A stretch of DNA of 64,000 nucleotides, taken from the NCBI GenBank assembly GCA_017548425.1, contig JAFZAB010000166.1:1-64000 (forward strand), in the 5' to 3' direction. Within the stretch, counting starts at the first letter, position 1, and each line of letters begins with the position of its first letter. The notes under the pieces are model-generated. The model made no database searches. It saw only the letters and a list, made by a program, of their open reading frames with translations, and was not told the origin of the DNA. The stretch comes from Victivallales bacterium (GTDB taxonomy: Bacteria > Verrucomicrobiota > Lentisphaeria > Oligosphaerales > Oligosphaeraceae). This document shows positions 16,953 to 26,003 of the stretch, piece after piece. The position numbers and the translations under genes are program-made.

Positions 16953-17367
16953 GAAATTCGAGGGCAAGACGATAGCCGTCAAAACCATGCCCCGCAAACG
17001 TCTTGCGGCAGGCCATGCCGGCGTAGGAAATCTGACGGAACGGCTCCCGCGCGGAGACATCGCTGAGATGGACTTCAACGGCGGGCAGGGCGACGGCCTT
17101 GAGCGCATCCAGAATGGCGACGGACGTGTGGGTATAGGCGGCTGGATTGATGACGATGCCGTCGAATTTGCCTAGAGCCTCCTGAATCCAATCGACAAGA
17201 ACGCCTTCGTGGTTGGATTGGCGGACATCAACGGTTAGGCCAAGCTTCGCCGCGGCCTCCTGAATGAAGGCGACGAGTGTGGGATAGTCCTGCTTGCCAT
17301 ATATATTTGGTTCGCGGATGCCAAGCATATTGAGATTTGGACCGTTTAATACAAGAATGTTTTTCAT
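16939..17367 (-). CDS. aroQ: type II 3-dehydroquinate dehydratase
   Basis: A 142-residue enzyme of the shikimate pathway that dehydrates 3-dehydroquinate to 3-dehydroshikimate. Type II hallmarks are present: ILVLNGPNLNMLGIREPNIYG at the start, VINPAAYTHTSVAILDAL in the middle and VHLSDVSAREPFRQISY near the end. The start at 17367 is chosen because the longer in-frame extension is made of a tandem 29 bp repeat. It stands alone, not with other aro genes. Confidence 0.95.
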   Translation of the reverse strand: MKNILVLNGPNLNMLGIREPNIYGKQDYPTLVAFIQEAAAKLGLTVDVRQSNHEGVLVDWIQEALGKFDGIVINPAAYTHTSVAILDALKAVALPAVEVHLSDVSAREPFRQISYAGMACRKTFAGHGFDGYRLALEFLTTL

Positions 17368-17375
17368 GGTGGGTA

Positions 17376-17437
17376 GGTGGTGCCATCGGCGTCCCGCCGT
17401 TGGCTTGTGGTGGTGCCATCGGCGTCCCGCCGTTGGC
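17376..17437. repeat. tandem 29 bp repeat upstream of aroQ
   Basis: Two perfect copies (17376-17404 and 17409-17437) separated by 4 bp sit directly upstream of the aroQ start. They resemble the other word-like intergenic duplications in this window and may carry or disturb the aroQ promoter. Confidence 0.8.
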
Positions 17438-17526
17438 AATGCAATTCACGAAACATCAGGGGGAGAAAAGCGTAATTACTGTATGGTTTTGTCGGATAAA
17501 ATCAAATAGAGGCACAGGAGAAAACG

Positions 17527-19548
17527 ATGAGCGAGACGATTCTGTATCTGGCCCCCGATGGCAATAACGCGAACGACGGCGTGACGGCTCCGATGGCGAC
17601 AATTGAAGGCGCGGTGGCGCGCCTTCGTGAGATGCGCAACCGCGGCACGTTGCGGCTGCCGGCTCGCATTCTGTTGCATGGTGGCGTGTATCATGTCGCG
17701 AAAACGATTGAATTGGATACGGATTTTCCGCTGACCATTGCTGGAGTCGAAGGCGAAAATGCCGTCATTGACGGTGGTTATGAATTGAGCAACTGGCATG
17801 AAGTCATGATCAACGGCAAAAAGGCGTGGCAGGCGGCGGCCGCGTTTCCCGTGCAGGAACTGTATTATAAAGGAAAGATGCTGAAACGCGCGGCGTTTCC
17901 GAAAGAAGGAATGTATCGTGTGCGGAACACGACGTCGCCATGGGGCGGCGGCCTGTTCAGCGGCGGCGATCATTTCACAACGCAGGAAGGTTCGTTCAAT
18001 CCGAAATGGCACAATCTGACAGGCATCGACGTCTTCATGACGCACAAGTGGATTGAAGAGCATCTGCCTGTCAAATCGTATGATACAGAAACGGGCGAAT
18101 TGTATTCCACCCATCGTTCCACGTTCCTCATGACCAGCGGCGACACGGAATACAGATTTGAAAACGTGCGTGAAGCATTGCTAGAGTCCGGCGAATTCTA
18201 TTATGATAGCACGGACAAGACGGTGACGGTCATTCTGGATAATCGTTTGGAGGCGGACGGCGAGCATCCTGTCGCGACGCATATCGGTAGCTTGTTGCGT
18301 TTGAACAATGTGCGTTATCTAGCCATCCGCAATCTGTCGTTCAAACATGGTGGCGGTTATCGTCCGACGTGCACGCGGCGTTACGACATTCCGGGAAAGG
18401 ATTATGTCAATTACGCCATGCAGGAAACGTGGCTGGACGAACATTCGGAGCATCCGTTCGCGGCCGCTCCGCAGGCCGCCGTCCAAGTGCCCGGAACGAT
18501 TTTCATGGCCAATTCAAGTGATTGCGAAATAACGGATTGCACGATTTCGGAGACCAGTTGGTATGGCATCGAAGCTAGTGCGGGCTGCTCCAATATTTTG
18601 ATTGACCACAACGAACTGCACGAACTTGGCGCGGGTGGCGTGCGCATCGGCGGTGCGGCGGCGAATGATCCAAGCGAACAACGGACGTCTCGCGTAACCG
18701 TCACGAACTGCCATATTTACGATGGCGGATTGGTTTTCGCAAGTGGCGTTGGCGTTCTCATCACGCATGCGTTTGGTAACTTGGTGGAACACAACCACAT
18801 CCATGATTTGTTCTATTCCGGCGTGTCGGCAGGATGGAATTGGGGCTTCGGCGAGACGGTCGCGCGGGAGAATCGCATTGGCTGGAATCTCATCCATGAT
18901 CTCGGCAAGGGAATCCTCTCCGATATGGGCGGTGTCTATCTGCTTGGAATCCAGCCTGGTACGCGTGTCTATAGCAACTACATCGCCAACGTGAAACGCC
19001 GCTACTACGGCGGATGGGGCATCTATACCGACGAAGGCTCCTCCCATGTCGTCGTGGAAAACAATATCTGCACGGACTGCTCCAGCGAGGCGTATCATCA
19101 GCATTTCGGACGCGAGAACACATTGCGCTACAACATCTTCGCGTTTGGCAACGACGCTGTATTGGCGATTGCCCGCGGACAGGAGTTCGCGGGCGTCTTC
19201 CCCGGGCTGAATTTCTCTAATGCGCTGTCAAGCTACAATAACGTGTTCGTGACGAACGGTAGACCGTTCATTCGCTCTGGAAATGAAAAGCATCTGCAGC
19301 GGCCGACGTTCCTTGCAGAAAACAGCATCTTCTTCAATACGGAAGGCAAATTCCCGTCGATTGCGGTTTCAGGCGAATGGAAGTGCGATTTGGACGAATG
19401 GCAGAAGCGTGGCTTCGACCGTGGCGCGATCATCGCGGATCCAGGCTTCAACGACTTGTCAAAACGTGACTTCAGCTTTGGAAAGGATTCGCTTTTGGGG
19501 CGTCTTGGCTTCCCGATGCTGGACATGAAGGAAGTCGGCATCCAATAG
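17527..19548 (+). CDS. large right-handed beta-helix protein
   Basis: A 673-residue protein opening with ILYLAPDGNNANDGVTAP, the start of many parallel beta-helix glycan-lyase or glycosidase proteins, then RILLHGGVYHVAKTIEL. Beta-helix coils run from ~270 to the end (SSDCEITDCTISETSWYG, LIDHNELHELGAGG). No clear signal peptide is seen, although the ATG follows an AGGAG. It may be exported by another route or stay inside. Which of the beta-helix carbohydrate-active families it belongs to cannot be told by eye. Confidence 0.8.
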   Translation: MSETILYLAPDGNNANDGVTAPMATIEGAVARLREMRNRGTLRLPARILLHGGVYHVAKTIELDTDFPLTIAGVEGENAVIDGGYELSNWHEVMINGKKAWQAAAAFPVQELYYKGKMLKRAAFPKEGMYRVRNTTSPWGGGLFSGGDHFTTQEGSFNPKWHNLTGIDVFMTHKWIEEHLPVKSYDTETGELYSTHRSTFLMTSGDTEYRFENVREALLESGEFYYDSTDKTVTVILDNRLEADGEHPVATHIGSLLRLNNVRYLAIRNLSFKHGGGYRPTCTRRYDIPGKDYVNYAMQETWLDEHSEHPFAAAPQAAVQVPGTIFMANSSDCEITDCTISETSWYGIEASAGCSNILIDHNELHELGAGGVRIGGAAANDPSEQRTSRVTVTNCHIYDGGLVFASGVGVLITHAFGNLVEHNHIHDLFYSGVSAGWNWGFGETVARENRIGWNLIHDLGKGILSDMGGVYLLGIQPGTRVYSNYIANVKRRYYGGWGIYTDEGSSHVVVENNICTDCSSEAYHQHFGRENTLRYNIFAFGNDAVLAIARGQEFAGVFPGLNFSNALSSYNNVFVTNGRPFIRSGNEKHLQRPTFLAENSIFFNTEGKFPSIAVSGEWKCDLDEWQKRGFDRGAIIADPGFNDLSKRDFSFGKDSLLGRLGFPMLDMKEVGIQ

Positions 19549-19822
19549 GATTGGAAGCCGCTAATGGCTAATGGCTAATGGCTCATGGCCAATGGCTTAT
19601 GGATTGGGGAAAAGGAAAGGGGGACGCGGAACTTCCTTTCCATATTGATGATATCATAAATTAGTAATAATTATCTAGGAAAACTATTTTTCTTAGTTCT
19701 TTTTAGGAGATGTTGTCATTTTTCATGAGAAACTCAGCGGAATGTGTCCCAAAAATAGACTTTCCGCTGAGTTTTTCTTGTGTTTGCAACTAAAATGCAA
19801 AAAAATGATAGTTTGTTCAAAC
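19549..19822. other. intergenic region with TAATGGC-type repeat and terminator
   Basis: At 19559-19603 a short run of near-tandem CTAATGG / CTCATGG / CCAATGG / CTTATGG words is seen. A bidirectional terminator-like hairpin is at 19730-19780. No gene is seen. Confidence 0.55.
19730..19780. terminator. terminator between convergent genes
   Basis: A 13 bp stem (19730-19742 with 19762-19774) with a 19-nt loop and flanking T residues lies between the beta-helix gene (plus) and the UGSC-like gene (minus). Confidence 0.6.
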
Positions 19823-21799
19823 TTATCGGCGTTGTTGTTGCTGCCGGTAGGCTTCGCGGCGTGGATCTGGCTTGGGATCCAACGGCTTCATGTCGGTTTG
19901 CAGATAGAATGATTTAAGCGGTTCATATCCAAGCTCTTTTGTGAGTTCATCCCACGCCTTGGGAAGTTCGATCTGCACCGTGGCGAAGCCGCCACCGGGC
20001 ACGCAGAGCGACTTGTTGCGATTGGCGTCTCCCGTGATCAGAATAGCCGTCTTGCCTTCCTGCATGACGGGAACCGTTTCAACGGTCTCCTTGCCAGACC
20101 ACGCAAGCCATGGCGGCGTTTTCGTGACGGCACTTCCTTCATTGCCGCCGATGCGTTTCGCATGTTGCTGGACAGAATAAGTCGATGGATTGAAAGCACT
20201 TCCGGGATTACCCCAGTAGTTGGCGTAGGCGCGTTCCTCCAATGGCCGCCGCGCTGTTTCGACCAACGCTTTCTCCAAAGCCGCCTTGCTTTTGTAAGTC
20301 GTTGCCAAATCGCGCGCCACATATTCAGTGACCAACATCGTGCGATAGACGAACGGCGTGCCGCTACCGACGGCAAATTGTTCTTTCTCCACGGTATCCC
20401 ACGCCATCATCTCCATAATCTTTTTGGCGTCGGAAGTCGCTGGCGCCAAATTATTTCCCCAAGAAAGAGCGGAGGCTGCCGTCAATGTGTTCACATTCAA
20501 ACCATAGCCATTTTGCATGTTCCAAGGCATCCAGCCGAGATTGATAGCGGCCTTTTCGTCTTCGGCGAGGCACCACGGCATCAGATAGCCGAACGTGCCC
20601 ATCCTGTTCTCTTTCACATAGTAACCGCCGAGATTCAGCATGGCGAGATTGATGAAACGGCCGATTCGCGCATTCTTCTGCGTGGAGATTTCGCCTTGGG
20701 CGCAGTCGATGCCGAGCTGACGGGCGAGCGGGCCATTGAGCCAGCAGAACGGTGTCCATGCATGAGTGCTGGCCAGCGTCTTGCGAAATTCGCCGTAACC
20801 CATTGCCTGCGTGAAGGCTATGAGTATCGGCATGAATTCGGCTGGGCAGCCGGACATGACACCGTTGACGGCGACGTGGCGGACGGTCGTCTTGCGGAAG
20901 GCGACAGGCAGTTCGGCGACGACATCGTCGGGCCGTTTGTCGGTGAACTTCAGAAATTGGGCGACGCGTTCCTCTGTCGGCGGCACGATTGGGAGGCCGT
21001 CCGTCCAGCCCATTTCCGCGAAATAATGGTTCACTTCGTCATAAGTGCCTGTGAAAACGACGCCGTTGGCGTCATTTGTAACTGATTGCGACGCTTTGAT
21101 TTCCTCTTCCGTGAACGGCGTGGTCAAAGCCTTCTGAATCTGCGGCCACAGGATGTTTCGTGTGTTGTTGCGCAATTCGTCGCGCGTATGGGAGGCGAAG
21201 GCTCCCGGATATTCCGCAACTCGTTGGATGGGAACACCTGCCGCTGTTGCCGCGAAACGGGCCTGTTCCACGAAGCCTGGAGCCGCGATCATGACGGACG
21301 GTATGCCCATATGCTCCGCCGCGATGCAGGAGCCTGTTTCCTTCGGTGTGCAAAGGCCGCAACCGCCGTTGCCGGAAATGACCGCCTGGATGCCGTATTC
21401 CTTTAATTTCCGTTGGAATTCGTCTTTTTCATGGCGGATGACGCCTGGAGCGGGCCATGGTCCGGCCGAACCGATTTCGCTGAGCAAATAGATTTTCGCA
21501 GTTGGATATTTGGACAGAATAAGCCGCCTGAGTTCAGGATGGGTGACGGAGGCCATGAAACTGCCGCCGACGATGGCGATTTTCTTGCCATCCAACGTGT
21601 CGAGCCGTGGCGCTTGTGTGATTTTCTGAATTGTGCCCGGACCGATAGGTGACAAAACGGCGTAACTGCCATTCTGTCCATCTTTTACGATACCCGGCAA
21701 GGTGCAGGATCCATCGACGCATTCAGCATCCGTCGCATCAGCGGCGAACGCGCAGGTGAATAGAGCTGCAAATAACGTTATATAAATGCGTAGCTTCAT
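19823..21799 (-). CDS. exported UGSC-family-like protein
   Basis: A 658-residue protein with a signal peptide (MKLRIYITLFAALFTCAFA). The N-terminal half resembles the UGSC family, whose members carry a Cys- or Sec-rich redox-like motif; here GNGGCGLCTPKETGSC lies near residues 142-158. The C-terminal half, starting near 255 at WTDGLPIVPPTEERV, is a second conserved region with further Cys residues (SGCPAEF, TPFCWLNGPL). The biochemical function of the family is unsettled. Unusual points are the clear export signal and the combination of both halves. It stands alone on the minus strand. Confidence 0.7.
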   Translation of the reverse strand: MKLRIYITLFAALFTCAFAADATDAECVDGSCTLPGIVKDGQNGSYAVLSPIGPGTIQKITQAPRLDTLDGKKIAIVGGSFMASVTHPELRRLILSKYPTAKIYLLSEIGSAGPWPAPGVIRHEKDEFQRKLKEYGIQAVISGNGGCGLCTPKETGSCIAAEHMGIPSVMIAAPGFVEQARFAATAAGVPIQRVAEYPGAFASHTRDELRNNTRNILWPQIQKALTTPFTEEEIKASQSVTNDANGVVFTGTYDEVNHYFAEMGWTDGLPIVPPTEERVAQFLKFTDKRPDDVVAELPVAFRKTTVRHVAVNGVMSGCPAEFMPILIAFTQAMGYGEFRKTLASTHAWTPFCWLNGPLARQLGIDCAQGEISTQKNARIGRFINLAMLNLGGYYVKENRMGTFGYLMPWCLAEDEKAAINLGWMPWNMQNGYGLNVNTLTAASALSWGNNLAPATSDAKKIMEMMAWDTVEKEQFAVGSGTPFVYRTMLVTEYVARDLATTYKSKAALEKALVETARRPLEERAYANYWGNPGSAFNPSTYSVQQHAKRIGGNEGSAVTKTPPWLAWSGKETVETVPVMQEGKTAILITGDANRNKSLCVPGGGFATVQIELPKAWDELTKELGYEPLKSFYLQTDMKPLDPKPDPRREAYRQQQQRR

Positions 21800-22068
21800 A
21801 TGCCCTCCTAATAATGTCTGACTCTCCGTGGTTTTCTTTCGACTCTCTTCGTTTGTGTCTCGTCATTGCGCATTTTGACGTGTGTTATTCAAGAAACGAT
21901 AAAAGAATTGAATTATTTTTTTGAGGATAGAGGATGGTCGTAGAAGATTTTGAACTTTAATGGATTGTTAATTTGAAAATTTGCAAAATAAATGCAGAAA
22001 TTCGAATTAATGGCATATTATTCATGTGGTTAAATGGAAAAATGAACATTTTTATCAATGGTAATAAA

Positions 22069-24405
22069 ATGAATAAGCCAAATCAAATTTTCTCTCTTTT
22101 CCTTCTTTCTTGCCTGACTGTAGTCAGACTTTTTGCCGCTCCTATTAATGCGCTGAATGTCAAGGACTTTGGGGCAATCGGCGATGGTGTGGCCGATGAC
22201 ACGGCGGCGATTCAAAAAGCACTTTCGGCGTCGCGTGAACGGTCGGCGAATATTCTGCTGGCACGGCAACCGATGGTGGACGATCTGCCCGAACTTGCGC
22301 ATCTTGCGGCTTTGAGCACCACAACAGAGAATACGATCCAACCGGAAGTATTCTTACCGGCGGGAATCTATCGCGTAACGAAGACGTTGTTCGCCAACTC
22401 ATTGGTATTGCGTGGCGAAGAGGGGGCCATCATTCGGATTGACAATCCGTCGAAGGATATCCTGTACAGCCACTGGGGGTACAGGGTACGCATCAGCGGC
22501 GTGACGTTCGAAGGCGGTCGTCGTCAACTACTGCTTTACACAGGAAACAACGACATGGCGAATTTCTGCGTGGAGAATTGTGTTTTCCGAAATTCATCTG
22601 GAGCCGCCATTTGGAGCCACAACTACCGTCGGCCCGGTGGCCATGATTTCAGCACGATGACGATGGGGCCGTATTCTGTTGAAAACACGTCAGATGGGCC
22701 GAAGTTGACGCCAAATGATGAGACGCAGCCGTATTATGCGCATTCCACCTTGGCAATTGTCTCCGACTGCCGTTTCGAAGAGTGCGCGACAGCCATCGAC
22801 ATGGCGACGGATGGTTGCCAGATTGAGCGTTGTGTATTTGTTTCCAAAAAGCCGCTAACCCAGCCTGCTTTTGTGGGTGGTATGTTCAATCGCTATGTGG
22901 ATTTGGACTGTCGCGCGGCTGGAACCATTGGTGACAAAGCATGTTGGATTGCAGGACATGGCGGAACGATTTGGGGCGGACGTTTCCGTCTGGAGACGCC
23001 GTCGGCAGACATGCCCGCTGTCCGTTGGACAAGCGGAAAATACATCAGCGAAGTGCCGTCGGCTATGTCGATACGCCATGCGGAATTCATTGGAATAGGG
23101 CAGGCATTGCTGCGCATTGAAAACAGCGCGGCTGAAAATTCGCCGTTGTTGTTGGATTTCGATGATGTGGCGGTTGAAGGAACAGTTGGTCCAATTCCCG
23201 CCGTTGTTTGGGAAGTTCCTTTCAATTTGGAACTTGCGCAAAAGTTCCACTACAATTTCAAGCCAGCGTTGGCCGTTTTCGAAGGCGCGATGATGACCAT
23301 TGAACCGCCGTATTTGTGGAGCATTACCCATTGCAAGGGGCTATCTACGGAGAATACTCCTGCTGTGTTTTCTCTCAATCAAAACGGTGATGTCACTCCC
23401 GAACAAGAGTCGAAGTTTGCCGTGAAACGTCCTGCATTGCCCAAAGTTGCGGCCTCGGCAAAAATACTGGATGCTCGCGATTTCGGTTTGGACGATGATC
23501 CGGAGTCCGACGACACCGTTGCGCTCCAGTCGCTTTTCGCAGCGGCTCGAAAGGAGGCTATTCCAGTTCGTATCCTCTTGCCACCCATCTTGATGCGAAT
23601 CTCACAACCATTGGATCTTCCGCCCGACTGCCGCATTACCGTTCGAGGCATCGGCTGCCTGTTGCAGAGCAATCGAGACATGCCGATTTTCCATGGTGTG
23701 AATGTGAAAAATGTGTCCGTAGAGCATCTGCGTCTGGCATGGGGCAGTGCGGCTTTTGATTTGACTGAATCACCTAAGGCGTTGGTACATATCGACAAAT
23801 GTTTCTTCTACCAACAACGGAAGTGTGCGGTGTACTTTCAGGCTGGAAAGGAGAATGAAGCAAGACTGACCATTTCACGTTGCACATTTGTCTCGCCTGT
23901 GCAGGGCGTGGACAGCGATGCCGCGACGACGTGGCTGGAGAACAATTGGGCGAGCACGAATGGCCGTCAAGACCGCCAGTCTTTCATTGTGAATCGCGGC
24001 AACATGCACTGCTGGGGGCTGCTCGGCGTGCCCATGCCGATGAAGGATCATGTTTACAACCATCTGCCGATTGTTCCCAACTGGCCGTTTGCCAATGACT
24101 TGCGGTGGTTCGACAATTATGGGAGGCTTGACATCCGTCAAACGCGTTTTGGTGGCGAATACTATGGTTATGTTCCAGTCTTCAACTATGCGAAGGGCGG
24201 AACGATCGCCATCGAAGGTAGCTATGCATGCTTCGGCTTCCCGGATTGTCGAAACTGCATCGTCTATTGCGAAGCGCAGCCGTCGGAAATCCTTTTCCGC
24301 AATTTCGGTTGGGAGTGGCGCCGCGGCATCCAGCGGAGCATCAAAACTGCCGCGGCAGATATGTCCGTTCATGTCCTGCAACGCAATTTCCTTTGGAAGG
24401 ACTGA
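22069..24405 (+). CDS. exported 778-residue beta-helix protein with two pectate-lyase-3-type repeats
   Basis: The chosen ATG at 22069 gives a signal peptide (NQIFSLFLLSCLTVVRLFA); an upstream in-frame ATG would add a non-conserved leader. NVKDFGAIGDGVADDTAAI at ~30-50 starts one beta-helix, and a second similar start, LDARDFGLDDDPESDDT, is near residue 470, so the protein appears to hold two such domains in tandem. It probably acts on a polysaccharide outside the cytoplasm. The terminator hairpin at 24425-24455 follows. Confidence 0.8.
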   Translation: MNKPNQIFSLFLLSCLTVVRLFAAPINALNVKDFGAIGDGVADDTAAIQKALSASRERSANILLARQPMVDDLPELAHLAALSTTTENTIQPEVFLPAGIYRVTKTLFANSLVLRGEEGAIIRIDNPSKDILYSHWGYRVRISGVTFEGGRRQLLLYTGNNDMANFCVENCVFRNSSGAAIWSHNYRRPGGHDFSTMTMGPYSVENTSDGPKLTPNDETQPYYAHSTLAIVSDCRFEECATAIDMATDGCQIERCVFVSKKPLTQPAFVGGMFNRYVDLDCRAAGTIGDKACWIAGHGGTIWGGRFRLETPSADMPAVRWTSGKYISEVPSAMSIRHAEFIGIGQALLRIENSAAENSPLLLDFDDVAVEGTVGPIPAVVWEVPFNLELAQKFHYNFKPALAVFEGAMMTIEPPYLWSITHCKGLSTENTPAVFSLNQNGDVTPEQESKFAVKRPALPKVAASAKILDARDFGLDDDPESDDTVALQSLFAAARKEAIPVRILLPPILMRISQPLDLPPDCRITVRGIGCLLQSNRDMPIFHGVNVKNVSVEHLRLAWGSAAFDLTESPKALVHIDKCFFYQQRKCAVYFQAGKENEARLTISRCTFVSPVQGVDSDAATTWLENNWASTNGRQDRQSFIVNRGNMHCWGLLGVPMPMKDHVYNHLPIVPNWPFANDLRWFDNYGRLDIRQTRFGGEYYGYVPVFNYAKGGTIAIEGSYACFGFPDCRNCIVYCEAQPSEILFRNFGWEWRRGIQRSIKTAAADMSVHVLQRNFLWKD

Positions 24406-24424
24406 GAGGTCCTATAAAAAGAAC

Positions 24425-24455
24425 AAATCCTGCAACTTGTTGAGTTGCAGGATTT
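24425..24455 (-). terminator. terminator of the tRNA-Thr gene
   Basis: A perfect 13 bp stem (24425-24437 with 24443-24455) with a 5-nt loop lies just past the tRNA 3' end on the minus strand, followed in that direction by a T-rich run. It may also slow transcription from the plus-strand beta-helix gene. Confidence 0.8.
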
Positions 24456-24462
24456 TGAAAAC

Positions 24463-24538
24463 TGGAGCCAGCGACGGGAGTCGAACCCGTGACCTCATGA
24501 TTACAAGTCAAGTGCTCTACCAACTGAGCTATGCTGGC
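24463..24538 (-). tRNA. tRNA-Thr (anticodon UGU)
   Basis: A 76-nt cloverleaf with encoded CCA. Acceptor, D-arm (GCTC...GAGC), anticodon loop CTTGTAA with UGU at 34-36, and T-arm ACGGG TTCGACT CCCGT are all present. Two stem positions do not pair in my fold: 7-66 (A.C) and 28-42 (U.U). It reads ACA and possibly other Thr codons. Confidence 0.93.
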
Positions 24539-24550
24539 ATTATTTCTAAT

Positions 24551-24578
24551 AATTTACACGCTTAACGCAAAATCGCAA
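24551..24578 (-). promoter_or_regulatory. candidate promoter of tRNA-Thr
   Basis: On the minus strand TTGCGA (24573-24578) and TAAATT (24551-24556) are separated by 16 bp and lie 12 bp ahead of the tRNA 5' end, a plausible sigma-70-like promoter. Confidence 0.35.
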
Positions 24579-24784
24579 CTGCGGAGGGCGAAAAAAACGC
24601 TAGAAGATCTAAAACCGCTAGAAGCTCTAGATGATCTAGAAAATAGCTGTGGCAGGGGGCTTTGCATCTGAAAAGCGTGTAAAAGAGTGCATATGCTTTG
24701 TAAAATGGCAATTATTCCTTATATTATGTAGTTGGACTCATTTGGAGTCGCCAACGAAGTCATTTAAAAGAAGGAAATGCCATC

Positions 24785-25783
24785 ATGGCGAAATCATTCA
24801 ATGTTGCTGTAGTCGGTGCCACGGGCGCGGTCGGCGTAGAAATGCTGAAGACGCTCGAGAAGCGCAATTTCCCTGTTAAGAACCTGAAGCTTTTGGCTTC
24901 CGAGCGTTCCGTTGGCAAGACTTTGAAATTCAAAGGCGAAGACGTTAAAGTCGAGAAACTGACCGAAGATTCGTTCGGCGGCGTCGATATCGCGTTGTTC
25001 AGCGCGGGTGCGAGCCGTTCGCGTGATTTTGCGTCCCATGCCGTCAAGGCCGGGGCGGTTGTCATTGACAATTCGAGCGCGTTCCGCATGCAGGCGGACG
25101 TTCCGCTGATCGTTCCGGAAGTCAATCCGGAAGACGTGAAATGGCACAAAGGCATCATCGCGAATCCGAATTGTACGACCATCATCATGCTCGTCGCGTT
25201 GAAGCCGTTGTACGATATCTCCCCCATCAAACGCATCATCGTGAGCACCTACCAGTGCGCGAGCGGCGCGGGCGCGAAAGCCATGGAAGAGTTGCGCAAC
25301 GAAACGGCCGACTATCTGGCGGGCCGCCCCGTCGTGCCGCAGGTCCTGCCGCATCCGTATGCGTTCAACCTCTTCAGCCACAACACGACCATCGGCCCCA
25401 ACGGCTACTGCGAAGAGGAGATGAAAATGGTGAACGAAACGCGCAAGATCATGCATGACGACAAGATTCTCGTCTGCCCGACGTGCGTTCGCGTCCCCTG
25501 CCTGCGCTCCCATGCGGAAGCCATTACGGTTGAGCAGGAACGGAAGGTCACCGTCGAAGAGGCGTTGGCGGCGTTTGCGAAGGCCCCCGGCCTGAAGATT
25601 GTGAACGACGCGGAGCGCAACTACTTCCCGATGCCGGTTGACAGCAATGAACAGTACGACGTGCTCGTCGGCCGCGTTCGCGACGATTTGTCCAGCCCGA
25701 ACGGTTTGGCGATTTTCGTCTGCGGCGACCAGTTGCTGAAGGGCGCCGCGCTGAATGCCGTTCAAGTTGCGGAACTTCTTTAA
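24785..25783 (+). CDS. asd: aspartate-semialdehyde dehydrogenase
   Basis: A 332-residue NADPH-dependent enzyme that reduces aspartyl-phosphate to aspartate semialdehyde, feeding lysine/diaminopimelate, threonine and methionine synthesis. VAVVGATGAVGVEML is the nucleotide-binding start, NPNCTTI holds the catalytic Cys130, and RVPCLRSHAEAI is the substrate-binding segment. An AAGGAAATGCC stretch precedes the ATG. A strong terminator follows after a long low-complexity spacer. Confidence 0.97.
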   Translation: MAKSFNVAVVGATGAVGVEMLKTLEKRNFPVKNLKLLASERSVGKTLKFKGEDVKVEKLTEDSFGGVDIALFSAGASRSRDFASHAVKAGAVVIDNSSAFRMQADVPLIVPEVNPEDVKWHKGIIANPNCTTIIMLVALKPLYDISPIKRIIVSTYQCASGAGAKAMEELRNETADYLAGRPVVPQVLPHPYAFNLFSHNTTIGPNGYCEEEMKMVNETRKIMHDDKILVCPTCVRVPCLRSHAEAITVEQERKVTVEEALAAFAKAPGLKIVNDAERNYFPMPVDSNEQYDVLVGRVRDDLSSPNGLAIFVCGDQLLKGAALNAVQVAELL

Positions 25784-25787
25784 GAGC

Positions 25788-25960
25788 TGAAAGCCAAAAG
25801 CTAAAAGCTGAAAGCAAATACAAAGCTTAAAGCCAAAAGCTTAAAGCCAAAAGCTTAAAGCTGAAAGCTGAAAGCAAATGCAAAGCCAAGAGCTGAAAGA
25901 CGCTAATCATAAAACGATAAAATAATTAAGCTTTAAGCTTTTAGCTTTAGGCTTTTAGCT
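25788..25960. repeat. long run of AAAGCTTAAAGC-type words
   Basis: About 170 bp built almost entirely from variants of GCTGAAAGC, GCCAAAAGC and GCTTAAAGC in near-tandem order. It is the largest example of a word-repeat family also seen near 463, 3622 and 8069. Confidence 0.75.
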
Positions 25961-25961
25961 T

Positions 25962-25995
25962 AAAAAATCCCTCCGACAAGCGGAGGGATTTTTTT
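25962..25995 (+). terminator. asd terminator or attenuator ahead of the permease gene
   Basis: A 14 bp stem (25962-25975 with 25981-25994) with a 5-nt loop and a seven-T run ends only 8 bp before the ATG of the SLC13-type gene. The 3' arm contains GGAGGG, the only Shine-Dalgarno-like sequence upstream of that ATG, though about 16 nt away, so the hairpin might also control expression of the next operon. Confidence 0.8.
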
Positions 25996-26003
25996 CATCA
26001 TCA

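Noticed and set aside
16939-17439. Extended N-terminus of AroQ
   Set aside because: The extra residues are the translation of the tandem 29 bp repeat; AroQ normally begins at the ILVLNGPN segment.
25788-25960. Possible CRISPR or satellite array
   Set aside because: Words are short, irregular and without unique spacers; no cas gene is near.
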